Assembly (NCBI RefSeq): GCF_008107695.1
Contig: NZ_VIRG01000103.1
Location: 124,001 to 188,000 of the forward strand
DNA: 64,000 nucleotides
Direction of reading: 5' to 3'
Source of the DNA: Stappia sp. BW2
GTDB lineage: Bacteria; Pseudomonadota; Alphaproteobacteria; Rhizobiales; Stappiaceae
Shown here piece after piece: positions 16,714 to 25,339 of the stretch (its first letter is position 1; each line of letters starts with the position of its first letter). The translations under genes were made by a program, and so were the position numbers. The notes below the pieces were generated by a model. That model saw only the letters and a program-made list of their open reading frames with translations. It did no database searches and had not been told where the DNA came from.

Positions 16714-18405
16714 TCAGGCAGCTTCGACGCTGTTTGTCTTGACCCCGTCGATATAGTCCGCGACCCGCTGTCTCAGACCCGTTGCTTGCTGATCCAAAGA
16801 CTGTGCTGCCGACGACACGGCCGTCGAGGTCTGGTTGGTCTGTTCTGCCGCCTGGGAAACCTCAGTGATGTTCAGGGACACATTGTTGGTCCCTTCTGCG
16901 GCCTCCTGCACATTGCGGGCAATCTCGGCTGTTGCCGCGCCCTGCTGTTCAACGGCAGCGGAGATGGTCGATGTGATCTCGTTGATCTTTGCGACGGTTT
17001 CAGTGATCTCATTGATCGCGGAGACCGCTGCACCCGTTTCCGTCTGAATGCTGGAGATCTGCGTCGAGATATCTTCCGTTGCCTTGGAGGTCTGGGTGGC
17101 CAGTTCCTTCACTTCGGCGGCAACCACCGCAAAGCCCCTGCCGGCCTCTCCGGCCCGCGCTGCCTCGATCGTGGCATTCAACGCAAGCAGATTGGTCTGC
17201 TCCGCGATTGCCTGGATGAGGTTCACCACATCGCCGATGCGGCTTGCTGCTTCCGACAGGCCGCGAACACGCTCGTTGGTCGTGCCGGCCTGGGTTGCCG
17301 CACGGGACGCCACTTCGGCGGAGATGACGACCTGGCGGTTGATTTCATTGACCGATGCAGACAGCTCTTCTGCTGCTGCGGAAACGGTTTCCACGTTGTG
17401 GGATGCATTGGCGGCCGCAGTCTCGACGAAACGGCTTCGTTCAGAGGTATGTTCCGCACCCTGGCTCAACTGTGTGGAGGCTGCCTTCAGTTCCGTCACC
17501 GACGTGGTGATCATTTCGAGCATCTCATGAACCTGGGTCTCGAATGCACCCGACAGGTTCTGAATGTTGTGCGCACGCTCCACATCCAGCTTGCGCCGCT
17601 CGGCGTCGCCTGCGGCAAGCTCCTTCCGGCTCCGTTCGTTGCGGACGAAGGCTCCCATTGCCTTGGCCATGTCACCGATTTCATCGGCCCGGTCCGTTTC
17701 GTCGACGGTGATGTCCGTATTGCCCTCGTGCAACTCGCGCATGTTCTCGGTCAGCGCCTTCAGCGGACGGGCAACATTCCGGATTGTGGCGTAGGCGATC
17801 AGAACTGCAATAGCACCACCAACGAGAATGATTGCGATCAGCTGCATTGCATTGTTCCAGAAGGTTTCCTGAACGTCGGTTACATAGAGCCCCGTGCCGA
17901 ACACCCATCCCCAGGGTTCGTAGGTCTGCGCCCAGGAGATCTTCTGAAGGAGCTCATCGCCACCCAACCGAGCCACCATGTAATCCACGCTGCCGCCGCC
18001 TGCCTTCGCAGCCTCGATCATTTCGCGGATCTGATACTTGCCGTTCGCGTCTTTGCTGTCCAAACCGTTTTTACCGACCAGCTTTGGATTGCTTGCGATC
18101 AGCCGTGTGCCATCAAGCGCATAGGCAAAGACGTAGCCGTCTCCATCGTAGCGAAGCGAACCGATCAGTTCCTTCGCACGATCTTGCGCCTCCTCCTTGG
18201 ACATTTCGCCCGAGAGTTCCTTCTCGTGATAGAACTGCGAGGCGGACAGCGCCATATCAACTATGGATTGTGTCTTTTCGATCCGCTCATTGAGCAAGGC
18301 AGTATTCAATGCCGAAAGACTAACGCCAGCTACGATGATTGAGAGTAAAGTTAGAGTGATGACCGGGAGCCAGAACTTGACGCCGAGACCAATGCGATTG
18401 AGCAT
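16714..18405 (-). CDS. Methyl-accepting chemotaxis protein with single Cache sensor
   Basis: Transmembrane chemoreceptor of 563 residues. One membrane helix lies at about residues 10-33 and another at about 187-208. Between them is a periplasmic domain of about 150 residues ending in WGWVFGTGLYVTDVQ, typical of a Cache_2 type sensor. A HAMP linker follows (RPLKALTENMRELHEGN...ITVDETDRADEIGDM), then the cytoplasmic signalling domain. Its hairpin region has EAARAGEAGRGFAVVAAEVK, the highly conserved receptor tip. It signals to CheA/CheW, which are not in this window. The ligand cannot be read from the sequence. A strong terminator follows the gene. Confidence 0.95.
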   Translation of the reverse strand: MLNRIGLGVKFWLPVITLTLLSIIVAGVSLSALNTALLNERIEKTQSIVDMALSASQFYHEKELSGEMSKEEAQDRAKELIGSLRYDGDGYVFAYALDGTRLIASNPKLVGKNGLDSKDANGKYQIREMIEAAKAGGGSVDYMVARLGGDELLQKISWAQTYEPWGWVFGTGLYVTDVQETFWNNAMQLIAIILVGGAIAVLIAYATIRNVARPLKALTENMRELHEGNTDITVDETDRADEIGDMAKAMGAFVRNERSRKELAAGDAERRKLDVERAHNIQNLSGAFETQVHEMLEMITTSVTELKAASTQLSQGAEHTSERSRFVETAAANASHNVETVSAAAEELSASVNEINRQVVISAEVASRAATQAGTTNERVRGLSEAASRIGDVVNLIQAIAEQTNLLALNATIEAARAGEAGRGFAVVAAEVKELATQTSKATEDISTQISSIQTETGAAVSAINEITETVAKINEITSTISAAVEQQGAATAEIARNVQEAAEGTNNVSLNITEVSQAAEQTNQTSTAVSSAAQSLDQQATGLRQRVADYIDGVKTNSVEAA

Positions 18406-18551
18406 GTCTATTGACCTAAGTAATTGGTATTTTGCCGTTAATTACTCCCTTGCAATTTAATGATGAGTAAATTCAGGATTACAAAGTGTTCGCATTCGAG
18501 CTTAAATTCATCTGGTCGGAGGTCGACCAGATTGATTTTCTTTTTGTCGGA

Positions 18552-18580
18552 CAAAAAACGCCCGCTGGTTGAGCGGGCGT
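18552..18580 (-). terminator. Rho-independent terminator after the dienelactone-hydrolase gene
   Basis: A 9-bp stem (ACGCCCGCT pairing with AGCGGGCGT), 5-nt loop, then a T-run on the minus strand (the A-run 18553-18558 on plus). It lies about 20 bp after the stop at 18602. Confidence 0.85.
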
Positions 18581-18601
18581 CGTGAATGTGATGACCCTGG
18601 G

Positions 18602-19582
18602 TCAGTTCAAACCGAACGTTTTTGCGAAATGAGCAAGAACTGCGCCGTAAGATGCTTCAGCCGCTGCGGCACTTCCACCAACATGGGGTCCAAGCACAAC
18701 GCACTGGTCCTGATAGGTGAAAGGCTTGCCGGTCTCGCCGTTCATGAGAATTCCGTTCTCGCCTTCCTCGATCTTGCAGTCCCTTGCCGTTTGCGCGGTC
18801 TTGAGCTGAATCGATTTTCCGAAAAGGGTCGGGACATCAAATCCGTGTTCTCCTTCCGGATAAACCGTCATTTCGATGTCAGCTCCGGCTTCCTTCAGTC
18901 GCTCGGTGTATTTTTCACAGACACCGGCCGGATTGTAGTCGTCCGCACCGCCGTGGAAGATCCGGACGGGACCGGCTTCAAGCTTTTCGTCTTGCTTATA
19001 GATAGACACGCAGTTGGGATAGAACGGAACATAGGTTGCAAACCGGGCATCCGATTTGTTCCAGAGATCGTTGAACCTGGAGACGCTGGCATACAGAGCC
19101 GCCTGGCCACCCCGGGAGAAGCCGAGCAGACCGATACGTTTCGCATCGATGGCATCGTGGTGTGCCAGGATGCCGAGAGCACCGTAGATGTCCACGATGT
19201 AGTTGAGCCGCCCGAGGGCTGCCTGCTTGTCACCAAGCTTCTTGAAACCTCGGCCCGTCAGGGAATCTATGGTGAAGGTTGCAATGCCCCTGGCATTCAG
19301 CTGGCGAACCCAGGGTTCGATATTCGCGCCGATGCCGCTTGAGCCGTGCATGAGCACGACGGCGGGGAAGGGGCCCTTGCCCTTCGGAAGGCGCAGAATG
19401 CCGCCAATCTGCTCAGCCTTACCCTCGGCCCCGGTCAGAAACTGTTCATCGGAAAGGGTCTGTGTTGCAAAGGGGTAGATTTCTTCGCGCACGGCCATAT
19501 CGGTTGTAAAGGCCTGGGATGCTACGGCAGACCCGGCACTTGCCAGGAACAGCGCCGCGGCAGCGATTATCTTGAAATTCAT
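18602..19582 (-). CDS. Exported dienelactone hydrolase family protein
   Basis: Periplasmic alpha/beta hydrolase of 326 residues. The ATG at 19582 is chosen because a Sec signal peptide starts there (residues 1-22, cleavage after SAVA) with a GAGAGG ribosome binding site 6 nt upstream. Longer in-frame starts would put about 80 unlike residues in front. The oxyanion region reads VLMHGSSGIG, the nucleophile elbow LLGFSRGGQAAL, and the C-terminal histidine lies in YPEGEHGFD. The family hydrolyses esters or lactones. It is monocistronic, with a terminator at 18552-18580. Natural substrate unknown. Confidence 0.88.
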   Translation of the reverse strand: MNFKIIAAAALFLASAGSAVASQAFTTDMAVREEIYPFATQTLSDEQFLTGAEGKAEQIGGILRLPKGKGPFPAVVLMHGSSGIGANIEPWVRQLNARGIATFTIDSLTGRGFKKLGDKQAALGRLNYIVDIYGALGILAHHDAIDAKRIGLLGFSRGGQAALYASVSRFNDLWNKSDARFATYVPFYPNCVSIYKQDEKLEAGPVRIFHGGADDYNPAGVCEKYTERLKEAGADIEMTVYPEGEHGFDVPTLFGKSIQLKTAQTARDCKIEEGENGILMNGETGKPFTYQDQCVVLGPHVGGSAAAAEASYGAVLAHFAKTFGLN

Positions 19583-20322
19583 CTTGATCCTCTCGGTTTT
19601 CAACTGCCGTGGAGGCGGCAAACTGAGACGGCAGGTTGGGGAGACAGGTTTGAACTGAAGTCTGCTTCTCAGTCTGCGCAAGGCCTTGTTTGAAAAGAAG
19701 CTTCTGGAAAATGTATGTCCGGCGGGACGTATGCGTGCAAGGGCGCGAACCGCTTGAGAAAGCCTGATGAGACAAGACCGCCCCATCGAACCTCTGGCTT
19801 CAGGATACCCCGTCACAATCAACGTGAAGCTGTGAGGACAACCGACGTCGCGGAATCAAGTTGTATGCGTTGCGAAGTAAAGAAACGGATGAACGCGAGC
19901 AGCCTCGTCCGGCCGCACTGGTGTTGCATCTTGTTGTTCTGATTTTCCTGTTAATTTCGTCGACCGGAGGCGAAAAGACTCGTCCAGGCACAGCAATTGC
20001 GCAAAAGCGTCCGCTTTAGGGTGTGGCCCAAAACCGAAGACGGGCCATTGAAATCCGGCCTCGCCAGTAACTTTTCGAAACCTGTTCAAACTTTCCGGAT
20101 AGAGGGCCTGGTGGCTCCCGGCATCTCACAGCACTTCCTGACGGTTTGGAACCAAACCAACGCCATCAGGAGCTTACACGACATCGCTACCCGGAATGGT
20201 CGAAAAACCTCCGCGATTCTATCCGTAACCTCTATGTAGTCTACCCTCCGTTACGTGCTGCCCATCAGAAATTCTACCTAAGGTCACTTTTGGCGATTGG
20301 CTGGCTGAGAGGCTCGGAGGAG
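19583..20322. other. Intergenic region, no firm gene
   Basis: About 740 bp upstream of a small gene. It must hold the promoter of the minus-strand hydrolase gene near 19600. The word TTAGGGTGTGG occurs at 20016-20026 and again at 23183 and 25195. An open frame runs through 20146-20322 into the next gene, but its composition does not convince me that it is translated. Confidence 0.45.
20016..20026 (+). repeat. Dispersed 11-mer TTAGGGTGTGG, copy 1
   Basis: First of three identical 11-mers, all in intergenic DNA within 5.2 kb (others at 23183-23193 and 25195-25205). The bases after it (CCCA) are close to those after copy 2 (ACCCA), so the true repeat unit is longer and degenerate. Confidence 0.5.
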
Positions 20323-20577
20323 ATGGACAAGGGGCTGGAGGCTGCACTGCGACGCTTTCCGCTTCGACACGAAGAACTGAGACGGCTTGTTCAAAACAAC
20401 GAGACGTTTCGTGGGATGTGCGCAGACCTCGCGGATGCAGAGGCGGCTTTCGCAAGATGGTCCGGCACACCTGAAAATGCCCCGCATGGGTCAAGGGCAA
20501 ATGAATACGGAAAACTGGTGAGCGAACTCGTCCTGGAGATCGAAGAGATGCTCAACGGAGCAGGCTCGCCTTCTTGA
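20323..20577 (+). CDS. Small uncharacterised protein, helical
   Basis: About 84 residues from the ATG at 20323, which follows GGAGG closely. The frame is open further upstream to 20146, so a longer form cannot be excluded. The body is an amphipathic helical bundle (FPLRHEELRRLVQNNETFRGMC...DAEAAFARW) of a kind seen in short alphaproteobacterial proteins without known function. The C-terminal third is helical and acidic. No signal peptide or membrane segment. It is not clearly in an operon. Confidence 0.55.
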   Translation: MDKGLEAALRRFPLRHEELRRLVQNNETFRGMCADLADAEAAFARWSGTPENAPHGSRANEYGKLVSELVLEIEEMLNGAGSPS

Positions 20578-20889
20578 GGAAGAAGCTCACTGGTCAGCGG
20601 AAAACAGTCCAATTCAGCCAGTGAACAAGGTTGCAATTCGATAAGTCAAATTCAGGGGGCGTCATGCTTGTTGTTGGAATGTTTGCACTGAATGCGACCC
20701 GCAAGATTTTAGCGCAAGCGACGGTCGAGGCACCAACGGCAACAGCTTCAAAACAGGTGTTGACGCTGGATGAAGCCAACACCGTCGCGGCGAAGGGTGC
20801 CCTCAATTTCTATTCCTTGAGCACGAAGCCGGACAGCAGCGCGTTTTGCCGCTGCCGCTTCTGCGCGAACGCCACACAGGAGAGCTCTC
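20578..20889. other. Intergenic region upstream of the DUF1254 gene
   Basis: About 310 bp. It contains a weak open frame of about 80 codons (20631 or 20664 to 20897) with no recognisable features and a cysteine-rich nonsense-like end. I do not annotate it as a gene. A ribosome binding site AGGAGAG at its end serves the gene at 20890. Confidence 0.45.
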
Positions 20890-22332
20890 GTGTTTGAATG
20901 CATAAACAGAATGCTCGCACGCAGGAAACTGTTGTCTTCGTCCCTAGTTGCGGCAGTCGTTGTGGGCACACCTGCTCACGCGCTGACAACTAAGGATGCC
21001 AGGTCCATCGCAATGGACGCCTACATCTACGGCTATTCCCTCATGACCACCGAGGTGACCCGCGTCCAGATGTCCAATGTCGACCAGACGGACCTGGAAG
21101 CGATGAAGGCGCCCCTGGGCCAATGGATAAACGTGCCGCGATATCCGCCGGCAGACTATCGCGGCGTTTCTGCTCCGAACGCGGACACACTCTATTCCCT
21201 GGGCTGGCTGGATCTGTCCGAACCTCAGGTGTTCAGCTATCCTGCCATGGGCGACCGGTACTTCCTGTTCGAAGTGGTTGATCTCTGGATGCATGATCTG
21301 GCGAACTCGCCTGGCATCAGGACGCTCGGTGGAGAAGCGCGAAACATCCTCTTCACCGGTCCAAACTGGAAGGGAACCGTGCCGGAAGGCGTGGAGCATA
21401 TTTCCATCGCCACCGATTACATGACCGTGCTCGGCCGCATCTATTCGACAGGCACTGAAGAAGACTACAAGGCGGTCAACGCGCTTCAGGCGCAGCTGAA
21501 GATCACACCGCTATCGGCCTGGGGAACTGACTACACCCCCAAAGCCCCGCCGGTGCAAACGCCGCCGCCGTTCTCGATGACGGACAAGCCGCAGGCCGTG
21601 ATCCTGGACATGGGCGTCGAAGGCTATTTCGACAGGATGGCCACCTTGATGTGCAAGGTCGCCCCTCCAGCCAAGGACGACCAGGCCATCCTCGCGAGGA
21701 TGAAAGAGATTGGCATCGAACCTTGCAAGGATTTCGATCCGGGCACACTTGATGCCGCAACGCGAGCGGCTTTGGAAACCGTGCCGAAGGACGCCCTTGC
21801 AAAGATCGAGGCAAACCGGAAGGTCCTCGGGAAAACCGTCAATGGCTGGATCATTACCAAAGGTCTGGGTGCATACGGCACCGATTATCTGAAAAGGGCG
21901 GTGGTCGCCGCCTTCGGATGGCCGGCCAACCGCCAGGAGGATGCGGTTTATCCCAATACCGGAACTGACAGCACCGGAGCCCTGCTGAACGGTGCAAACC
22001 GGTACACCGTGACCTTTGCCAAGGGCGAGGAGCCTCCGGTCAAAGGCTTCTGGTCGATCACCATGTACGAGATCAACAAGGGGTGGTGGTTCACGCCGAA
22101 CGAGCTGAACAAATTTACAGTGAGCCCGCGCAATGACCTTATCAAAAATGCCGACGGGTCGCTGACGCTGTATTTTCAGAACGAGTCGCCTGGCAAAGAC
22201 AAACAGGCCAACTGGCTGCCAGCGCCCAAAGGCAACTTTATTCTGATGCTGCGCATGTACTGGCCTCAACCGGACAGTCCCACAATTCTCGATGGTTCTT
22301 GGACACCGCCTGCCGTCGTCAAAACAAACTAG
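20890..22332 (+). CDS. Exported DUF1254/DUF1214 protein
   Basis: Predicted periplasmic protein of 480 residues. The GTG at 20890 has a good AGGAGAG ribosome binding site. Residues about 8-32 form a Sec signal peptide (RMLARRKLL, hydrophobic core, cleavage after AHA). The DUF1254 half begins DARSIAMDAYIYGYSLMTTEVTR and includes PNADTLYSLGWLDLS. The DUF1214 half holds YTVTFAKGEEPPVKGFWSITMYE and the C-terminal LRMYWPQP. The family is widespread and its biochemical role is unsettled. It is followed after 176 bp by another exported protein on the same strand. Confidence 0.9.
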   Translation: MFECINRMLARRKLLSSSLVAAVVVGTPAHALTTKDARSIAMDAYIYGYSLMTTEVTRVQMSNVDQTDLEAMKAPLGQWINVPRYPPADYRGVSAPNADTLYSLGWLDLSEPQVFSYPAMGDRYFLFEVVDLWMHDLANSPGIRTLGGEARNILFTGPNWKGTVPEGVEHISIATDYMTVLGRIYSTGTEEDYKAVNALQAQLKITPLSAWGTDYTPKAPPVQTPPPFSMTDKPQAVILDMGVEGYFDRMATLMCKVAPPAKDDQAILARMKEIGIEPCKDFDPGTLDAATRAALETVPKDALAKIEANRKVLGKTVNGWIITKGLGAYGTDYLKRAVVAAFGWPANRQEDAVYPNTGTDSTGALLNGANRYTVTFAKGEEPPVKGFWSITMYEINKGWWFTPNELNKFTVSPRNDLIKNADGSLTLYFQNESPGKDKQANWLPAPKGNFILMLRMYWPQPDSPTILDGSWTPPAVVKTN

Positions 22333-22508
22333 GACTGCATTCCCGACCCGGGCCGTACCGGCATCCAAGCCTCCTGGCTTTGGTCACCAGAACCAGCAGA
22401 CCCTTATTTCGCCCCCCCCCGATCGCGCGGCAGGATGAAAATTGATCGCAGTGGCCCCATCACACATCCTGTCGGTTGACGCCATACCGAACCACGAAGG
22501 AACCTTTC

Positions 22509-23051
22509 ATGAGCTCGAGCATCTTCAAACAAACATTAGGCGTTGCCAGCGTTCTGGTAACCGCACTGTGGGCGCCGCACGCACAAGCGCAACAACCTGA
22601 ATGCGAAACGCTCTTTGTGCAGACGGCGAAGGCTGTCGAAATGACGGACACCACCATTACGCTGAAAGGAGTGAGCCCGCTCATTTCCTTTTTCTGCGAC
22701 CGTCCGGTGCGTCATGCCGGGCATCTGTCCAATGAGGAGTATCTCAAGGCCTGGGATGCCGGAAAAGACTCATTCACACAAGATCCACCCAACGCCATGC
22801 TGTCCGTCCTGGACGGCAACGACGCGCACGATGTCGTTGTCGAATTGCTGGAAAAACCGACAATTGCAGGCGACGAATTCACCTACAAAATGACGATCCT
22901 CGAGGGTGATCCGGTTTCGACAGATCAACCCGGGTCCATGTTCATAGACATTATCGGACGTCCGTTGACACCGCTGTCCTACGCTGGTGTGGGCCGGCGT
23001 GTAACACGGCGCGCCGTCAGACGGTGCGCGGTCGGCGTCACGTGCTGGTGA
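22509..23051 (+). CDS. Exported hypothetical protein with Arg-rich C-terminus
   Basis: Predicted periplasmic protein of 180 residues. The ATG at 22509 fits both the ribosome binding site (GAAGGAACC) and the signal peptide (residues 1-27, cleavage after AQA). The mature part has two early cysteines (PECETLF, FFCDRPVRHAGHLS), then a strand-rich region, DVVVELLEKPTIAGDEFTYKM. The end is unusual: AGVGRRVTRRAVRRCAV, a basic run with a cysteine that could anchor to membrane or nucleic acid. I do not recognise a named family. It may belong with the DUF1254 gene upstream. Confidence 0.75.
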   Translation: MSSSIFKQTLGVASVLVTALWAPHAQAQQPECETLFVQTAKAVEMTDTTITLKGVSPLISFFCDRPVRHAGHLSNEEYLKAWDAGKDSFTQDPPNAMLSVLDGNDAHDVVVELLEKPTIAGDEFTYKMTILEGDPVSTDQPGSMFIDIIGRPLTPLSYAGVGRRVTRRAVRRCAVGVTCW

Positions 23052-23182
23052 GGAGGGGCGATCTCGCTTCCTCTGTGATCCTGGGCTCCCCGACAAATTG
23101 TCTCGCCGCGGCCCGGCCGTTCAAAAAGGCAGGTCCCGCACGTTCGACACCGAAACAACGAGACATGAGCTGTTCGTGAGCC

Positions 23183-23193
23183 TTAGGGTGTGG
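23183..23193 (+). repeat. Dispersed 11-mer TTAGGGTGTGG, copy 2
   Basis: Identical to copies at 20016 and 25195. It is followed by ACCCATAAATG, the fullest form of the element seen here. Confidence 0.5.
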
Positions 23194-23275
23194 ACCCATA
23201 AATGAAGTCAGGAGGACATTTCCGGACCGCGGACCTGGTTCTGATTTGACCTCTTGTGAAATACTAAAAAATTGA

Positions 23276-23298
23276 GCGATTTACTTCAGGTAAATCGC
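23276..23298. repeat. Inverted repeat GCGATTTAC / GTAAATCGC
   Basis: Perfect 9-bp arms with a 5-nt spacer. On the minus strand it is followed by TCAATTTTTT, so it could be a terminator for leftward transcription. No minus-strand gene is seen nearby, and an operator is the other option. Confidence 0.5.
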
Positions 23299-23343
23299 AG
23301 AAATTAACATTTATCAGAATGAATACGTCGCTTACTTGAACAA

Positions 23344-23364
23344 AATCTACAAAATATGTAGATT
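23344..23364. repeat. Inverted repeat AATCTACA / TGTAGATT
   Basis: Perfect 8-bp arms with a 5-nt AT spacer, about 240 bp upstream of the small exported protein gene. Possibly an operator. Confidence 0.4.
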
Positions 23365-23600
23365 AATGTTGAAATGCTCAAACATTCATGTTTCTATAAA
23401 TGAGTCTTATGGATATTTGGTAAGTATTATACCGTATTCATCTGACTTGATCTCGATGGGAATTCTTCTGTTTACTTCCCTTGTGTCCCCGGTCTCGACT
23501 GTGTTTGACCTGACAGAGCCGCATCGGAAACGCAGACGTGATTTCCACCGAGCCGTAAAGCCCCAAGGGCAAAACCAATGTTCGAGAGGAGGATGGAAGT

Positions 23601-23870
23601 ATGACTAAGCATCTGAGTTCCGTGTCAAAGGTGATCATGGTCATGGGCGTCTTGATGGCCGCACCCATGAGCGCTTTGGCAGACTGTTCGACGGATATCG
23701 ACAAGGTGGAAGCTGCCGTTTTCAAGGCCCAGGAAAACGGAATTGCCGAAACGACCGCAGAGCAGATGCGCGCACTTCTTGACGAAGCCAATGAGGAAAA
23801 AAAGAAGGGCGACGAGGCGAAGTGCCAGGAATTGATCAATCAGGCCATGCAAATGGGTGACATCGAATAA
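23601..23870 (+). CDS. Small exported two-cysteine protein
   Basis: Predicted secreted protein of 89 residues. Residues 1-27 form a signal peptide (cleavage after ALA). The mature part is about 62 residues, nearly all helical and rich in Glu/Lys/Ala, with one Cys at its start (DCSTDIDKVE) and one near its end (AKCQELINQAM). These two could form a disulfide that closes a helical hairpin. The ribosome binding site GAGGAGGATGG precedes the ATG. A 12-bp stem hairpin follows at 23911. I do not recognise the family. Confidence 0.8.
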   Translation: MTKHLSSVSKVIMVMGVLMAAPMSALADCSTDIDKVEAAVFKAQENGIAETTAEQMRALLDEANEEKKKGDEAKCQELINQAMQMGDIE

Positions 23871-23910
23871 CACCTGATGATCTGGCCATTGAGCAACTGT
23901 TTGCCTGAAA

Positions 23911-23942
23911 CCCAAGACTGCCTGGAAACTGGCAGTCTTGGG
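23911..23942 (+). terminator. Hairpin after the small exported protein gene
   Basis: A 12-bp perfect stem (CCCAAGACTGCC pairing with GGCAGTCTTGGG) with an 8-nt loop, 40 bp after the stop. There is no clear U-tract, so termination efficiency is uncertain. Confidence 0.6.
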
Positions 23943-24154
23943 AGGGCACTTGTTCAGGGGCCTTGAGATTGCGCGGTTTCCATAGCGAAACGTGCATGTC
24001 CCGGATTGTCACCTAGGGGCAAACACACACAATCCGGCGTCGAAACGCTGGATATCCCGCCTCTCCGATCGGTTGGTCAAAGAACGCCTGAGCCGGCTAT
24101 TGGGCCTGAATCGACAGAGTGCAAAAAGGCGTCACGATCTAGGGGATGACTATC

Positions 24155-24574
24155 ATGAAGTTTCTACGTGTTTCGGCCAGTACAGTTTTCTTGATGATGT
24201 CAGTATCGCTGGCTTCTGCGCAGACCGTAGGGTTTGCAGATGCGATCAAGATCCTGGCGGCCAGTTGCGGCAAGGACATCAGGGCCTATTGTCAGTCTGC
24301 CTCTCTTGCCAATAGCGGCATTACAAACTGTCTGGAAAAGAACCAGTCCAGGGTCTCACAAAAATGCAATGCTGACCGGCAGATTGTGGTCGGTTTGATT
24401 GCGGCAAGGCTGGCCGCCCAGTCTGAAGTCGCCAAAATCTGCAATCGAGACATGGCTCAATACTGCAAGGGTGTGAAGCCGGGCGCGGGTCACATGCTGC
24501 GTTGCCTTCTCAAGGCAAAGCCATCCGTCAGCGCGAAATGCAATGAGGCCATCGATCTGGCCGGCTACCGGTAA
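24155..24574 (+). CDS. Exported cysteine-rich-repeat protein (GLG1/Cys_rich_FGFR type)
   Basis: Predicted periplasmic protein of about 139 residues; an ATG three codons upstream at 24146 is an equal candidate. A signal peptide (cleavage after ASA) precedes two copies of a cysteine-rich unit. The first has CGKDIRAYCQ...CLEKNQSRVSQKC and the second CNRDMAQYCKGVKPGAGHMLRCLLKAKPSVSAKC in shortened form. This spacing (C-x6-C...C-x10-C) matches the repeats of eukaryotic GLG1/ESL-1 and their bacterial relatives. The bacterial function is unknown. The OmpA-type gene begins 23 bp after its stop, so the two are probably cotranscribed. Confidence 0.8.
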   Translation: MKFLRVSASTVFLMMSVSLASAQTVGFADAIKILAASCGKDIRAYCQSASLANSGITNCLEKNQSRVSQKCNADRQIVVGLIAARLAAQSEVAKICNRDMAQYCKGVKPGAGHMLRCLLKAKPSVSAKCNEAIDLAGYR

Positions 24575-24597
24575 CATTCCGCCGAGGAGATTTTTCA

Positions 24598-25182
24598 ATG
24601 AGCAAGATTTTTCTGGGCAGCGTCACCGCCGCCATCGCCATCATAGCCTGTGCATCCGGGGCGCTTTCGCAAACCAAACTGAGCCGCAACGAAATTATCA
24701 ACTCCCTGCAAGGGGCACAAAATGAGGTAAATATCAGCGCCGACGAATTGCAAAAGGCAGCGATTGAAAACATTGAAAAATACCCTGGAGCGAATTCGCC
24801 TCAGCAGTTACCGCTCGCGGAAAAGCTGGCATCGCTGCGTCAGTTCAATCTTGAAATCACGTTTCACTTCGACTCCGCAACCATCGCACCTGGCTCATAC
24901 GAGACTGTGGGATTGATCGCCGATGCGCTCCACACGCCTTATTTGCAAGGGCAGACTTTCTTCATCGTGGGGCACACCGACGCCAAGGGGACCCGGCAAT
25001 ACAATCTCGAGCTCTCGATCAAACGGGCGAATGCTGTTCGTGACGCGCTCGTAACAACCTTTCAGGTGCCCGCAGAATACCTGTTTGCCGTCGGCCTTGG
25101 CGAAGAACAGCTTCGCGACCCCTCAAATCCGGACGCTGCTGTCAATCGAAGGGTTCAGTTGATCAACCTCGGATACAAATAG
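24598..25182 (+). CDS. OmpA-family protein
   Basis: Exported protein of 194 residues. A signal peptide (residues 1-24) is followed by a short helical linker. The OmpA/Pal-type peptidoglycan-binding domain runs from about residue 80, with ITFHFDSATIAPGSY, VGHTDAKGTRQYNLELSIKRA and the end AAVNRRVQLI. The Asp and Arg of the last two motifs usually bind diaminopimelate. There is no N-terminal barrel and no lipobox, so it should be soluble in the periplasm and attached to the wall. It is cotranscribed with the cysteine-rich-repeat gene. Confidence 0.9.
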   Translation: MSKIFLGSVTAAIAIIACASGALSQTKLSRNEIINSLQGAQNEVNISADELQKAAIENIEKYPGANSPQQLPLAEKLASLRQFNLEITFHFDSATIAPGSYETVGLIADALHTPYLQGQTFFIVGHTDAKGTRQYNLELSIKRANAVRDALVTTFQVPAEYLFAVGLGEEQLRDPSNPDAAVNRRVQLINLGYK

Positions 25183-25194
25183 GCAAGTCCCACA

Positions 25195-25205
25195 TTAGGG
25201 TGTGG
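25195..25205 (+). repeat. Dispersed 11-mer TTAGGGTGTGG, copy 3
   Basis: Third identical copy, 13 bp after the OmpA-family gene stop; see copies at 20016 and 23183. Confidence 0.5.
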
Positions 25206-25339
25206 ACGCTGCCGGGTCCCTTCGTCTGTGGGCGGCGAAGGGCTCGACGTCTGCAGCTGTAGTTGACACGTTTGTAAAGTTTGGGTCAGAGACGGTTCAA
25301 TTGCATACCCCATGTTCCCTTTCAAACTGGGAGGGATAC

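Larger units (their letters stand above)
23052..23600. other. AT-rich intergenic region with two dyads
   Basis: About 550 bp. It contains TTAGGGTGTGG copy 2 at 23183. From 23230 it is markedly AT-rich and holds two perfect inverted repeats, at 23276-23298 and 23344-23364. A short open frame at 23336-23608 is AT-driven and not convincing. Confidence 0.5.

Noticed and set aside
16786..18342. Open frame of 518 codons opposite the chemoreceptor
   Set aside because: Antisense to a clear methyl-accepting chemotaxis protein; the cysteine/glycine-rich product is an artefact of that coding strand.
20631..20897. Possible 88-residue protein before the DUF1254 gene
   Set aside because: Weak start, no features, and an end that overlaps the ribosome binding site and start of the next gene.
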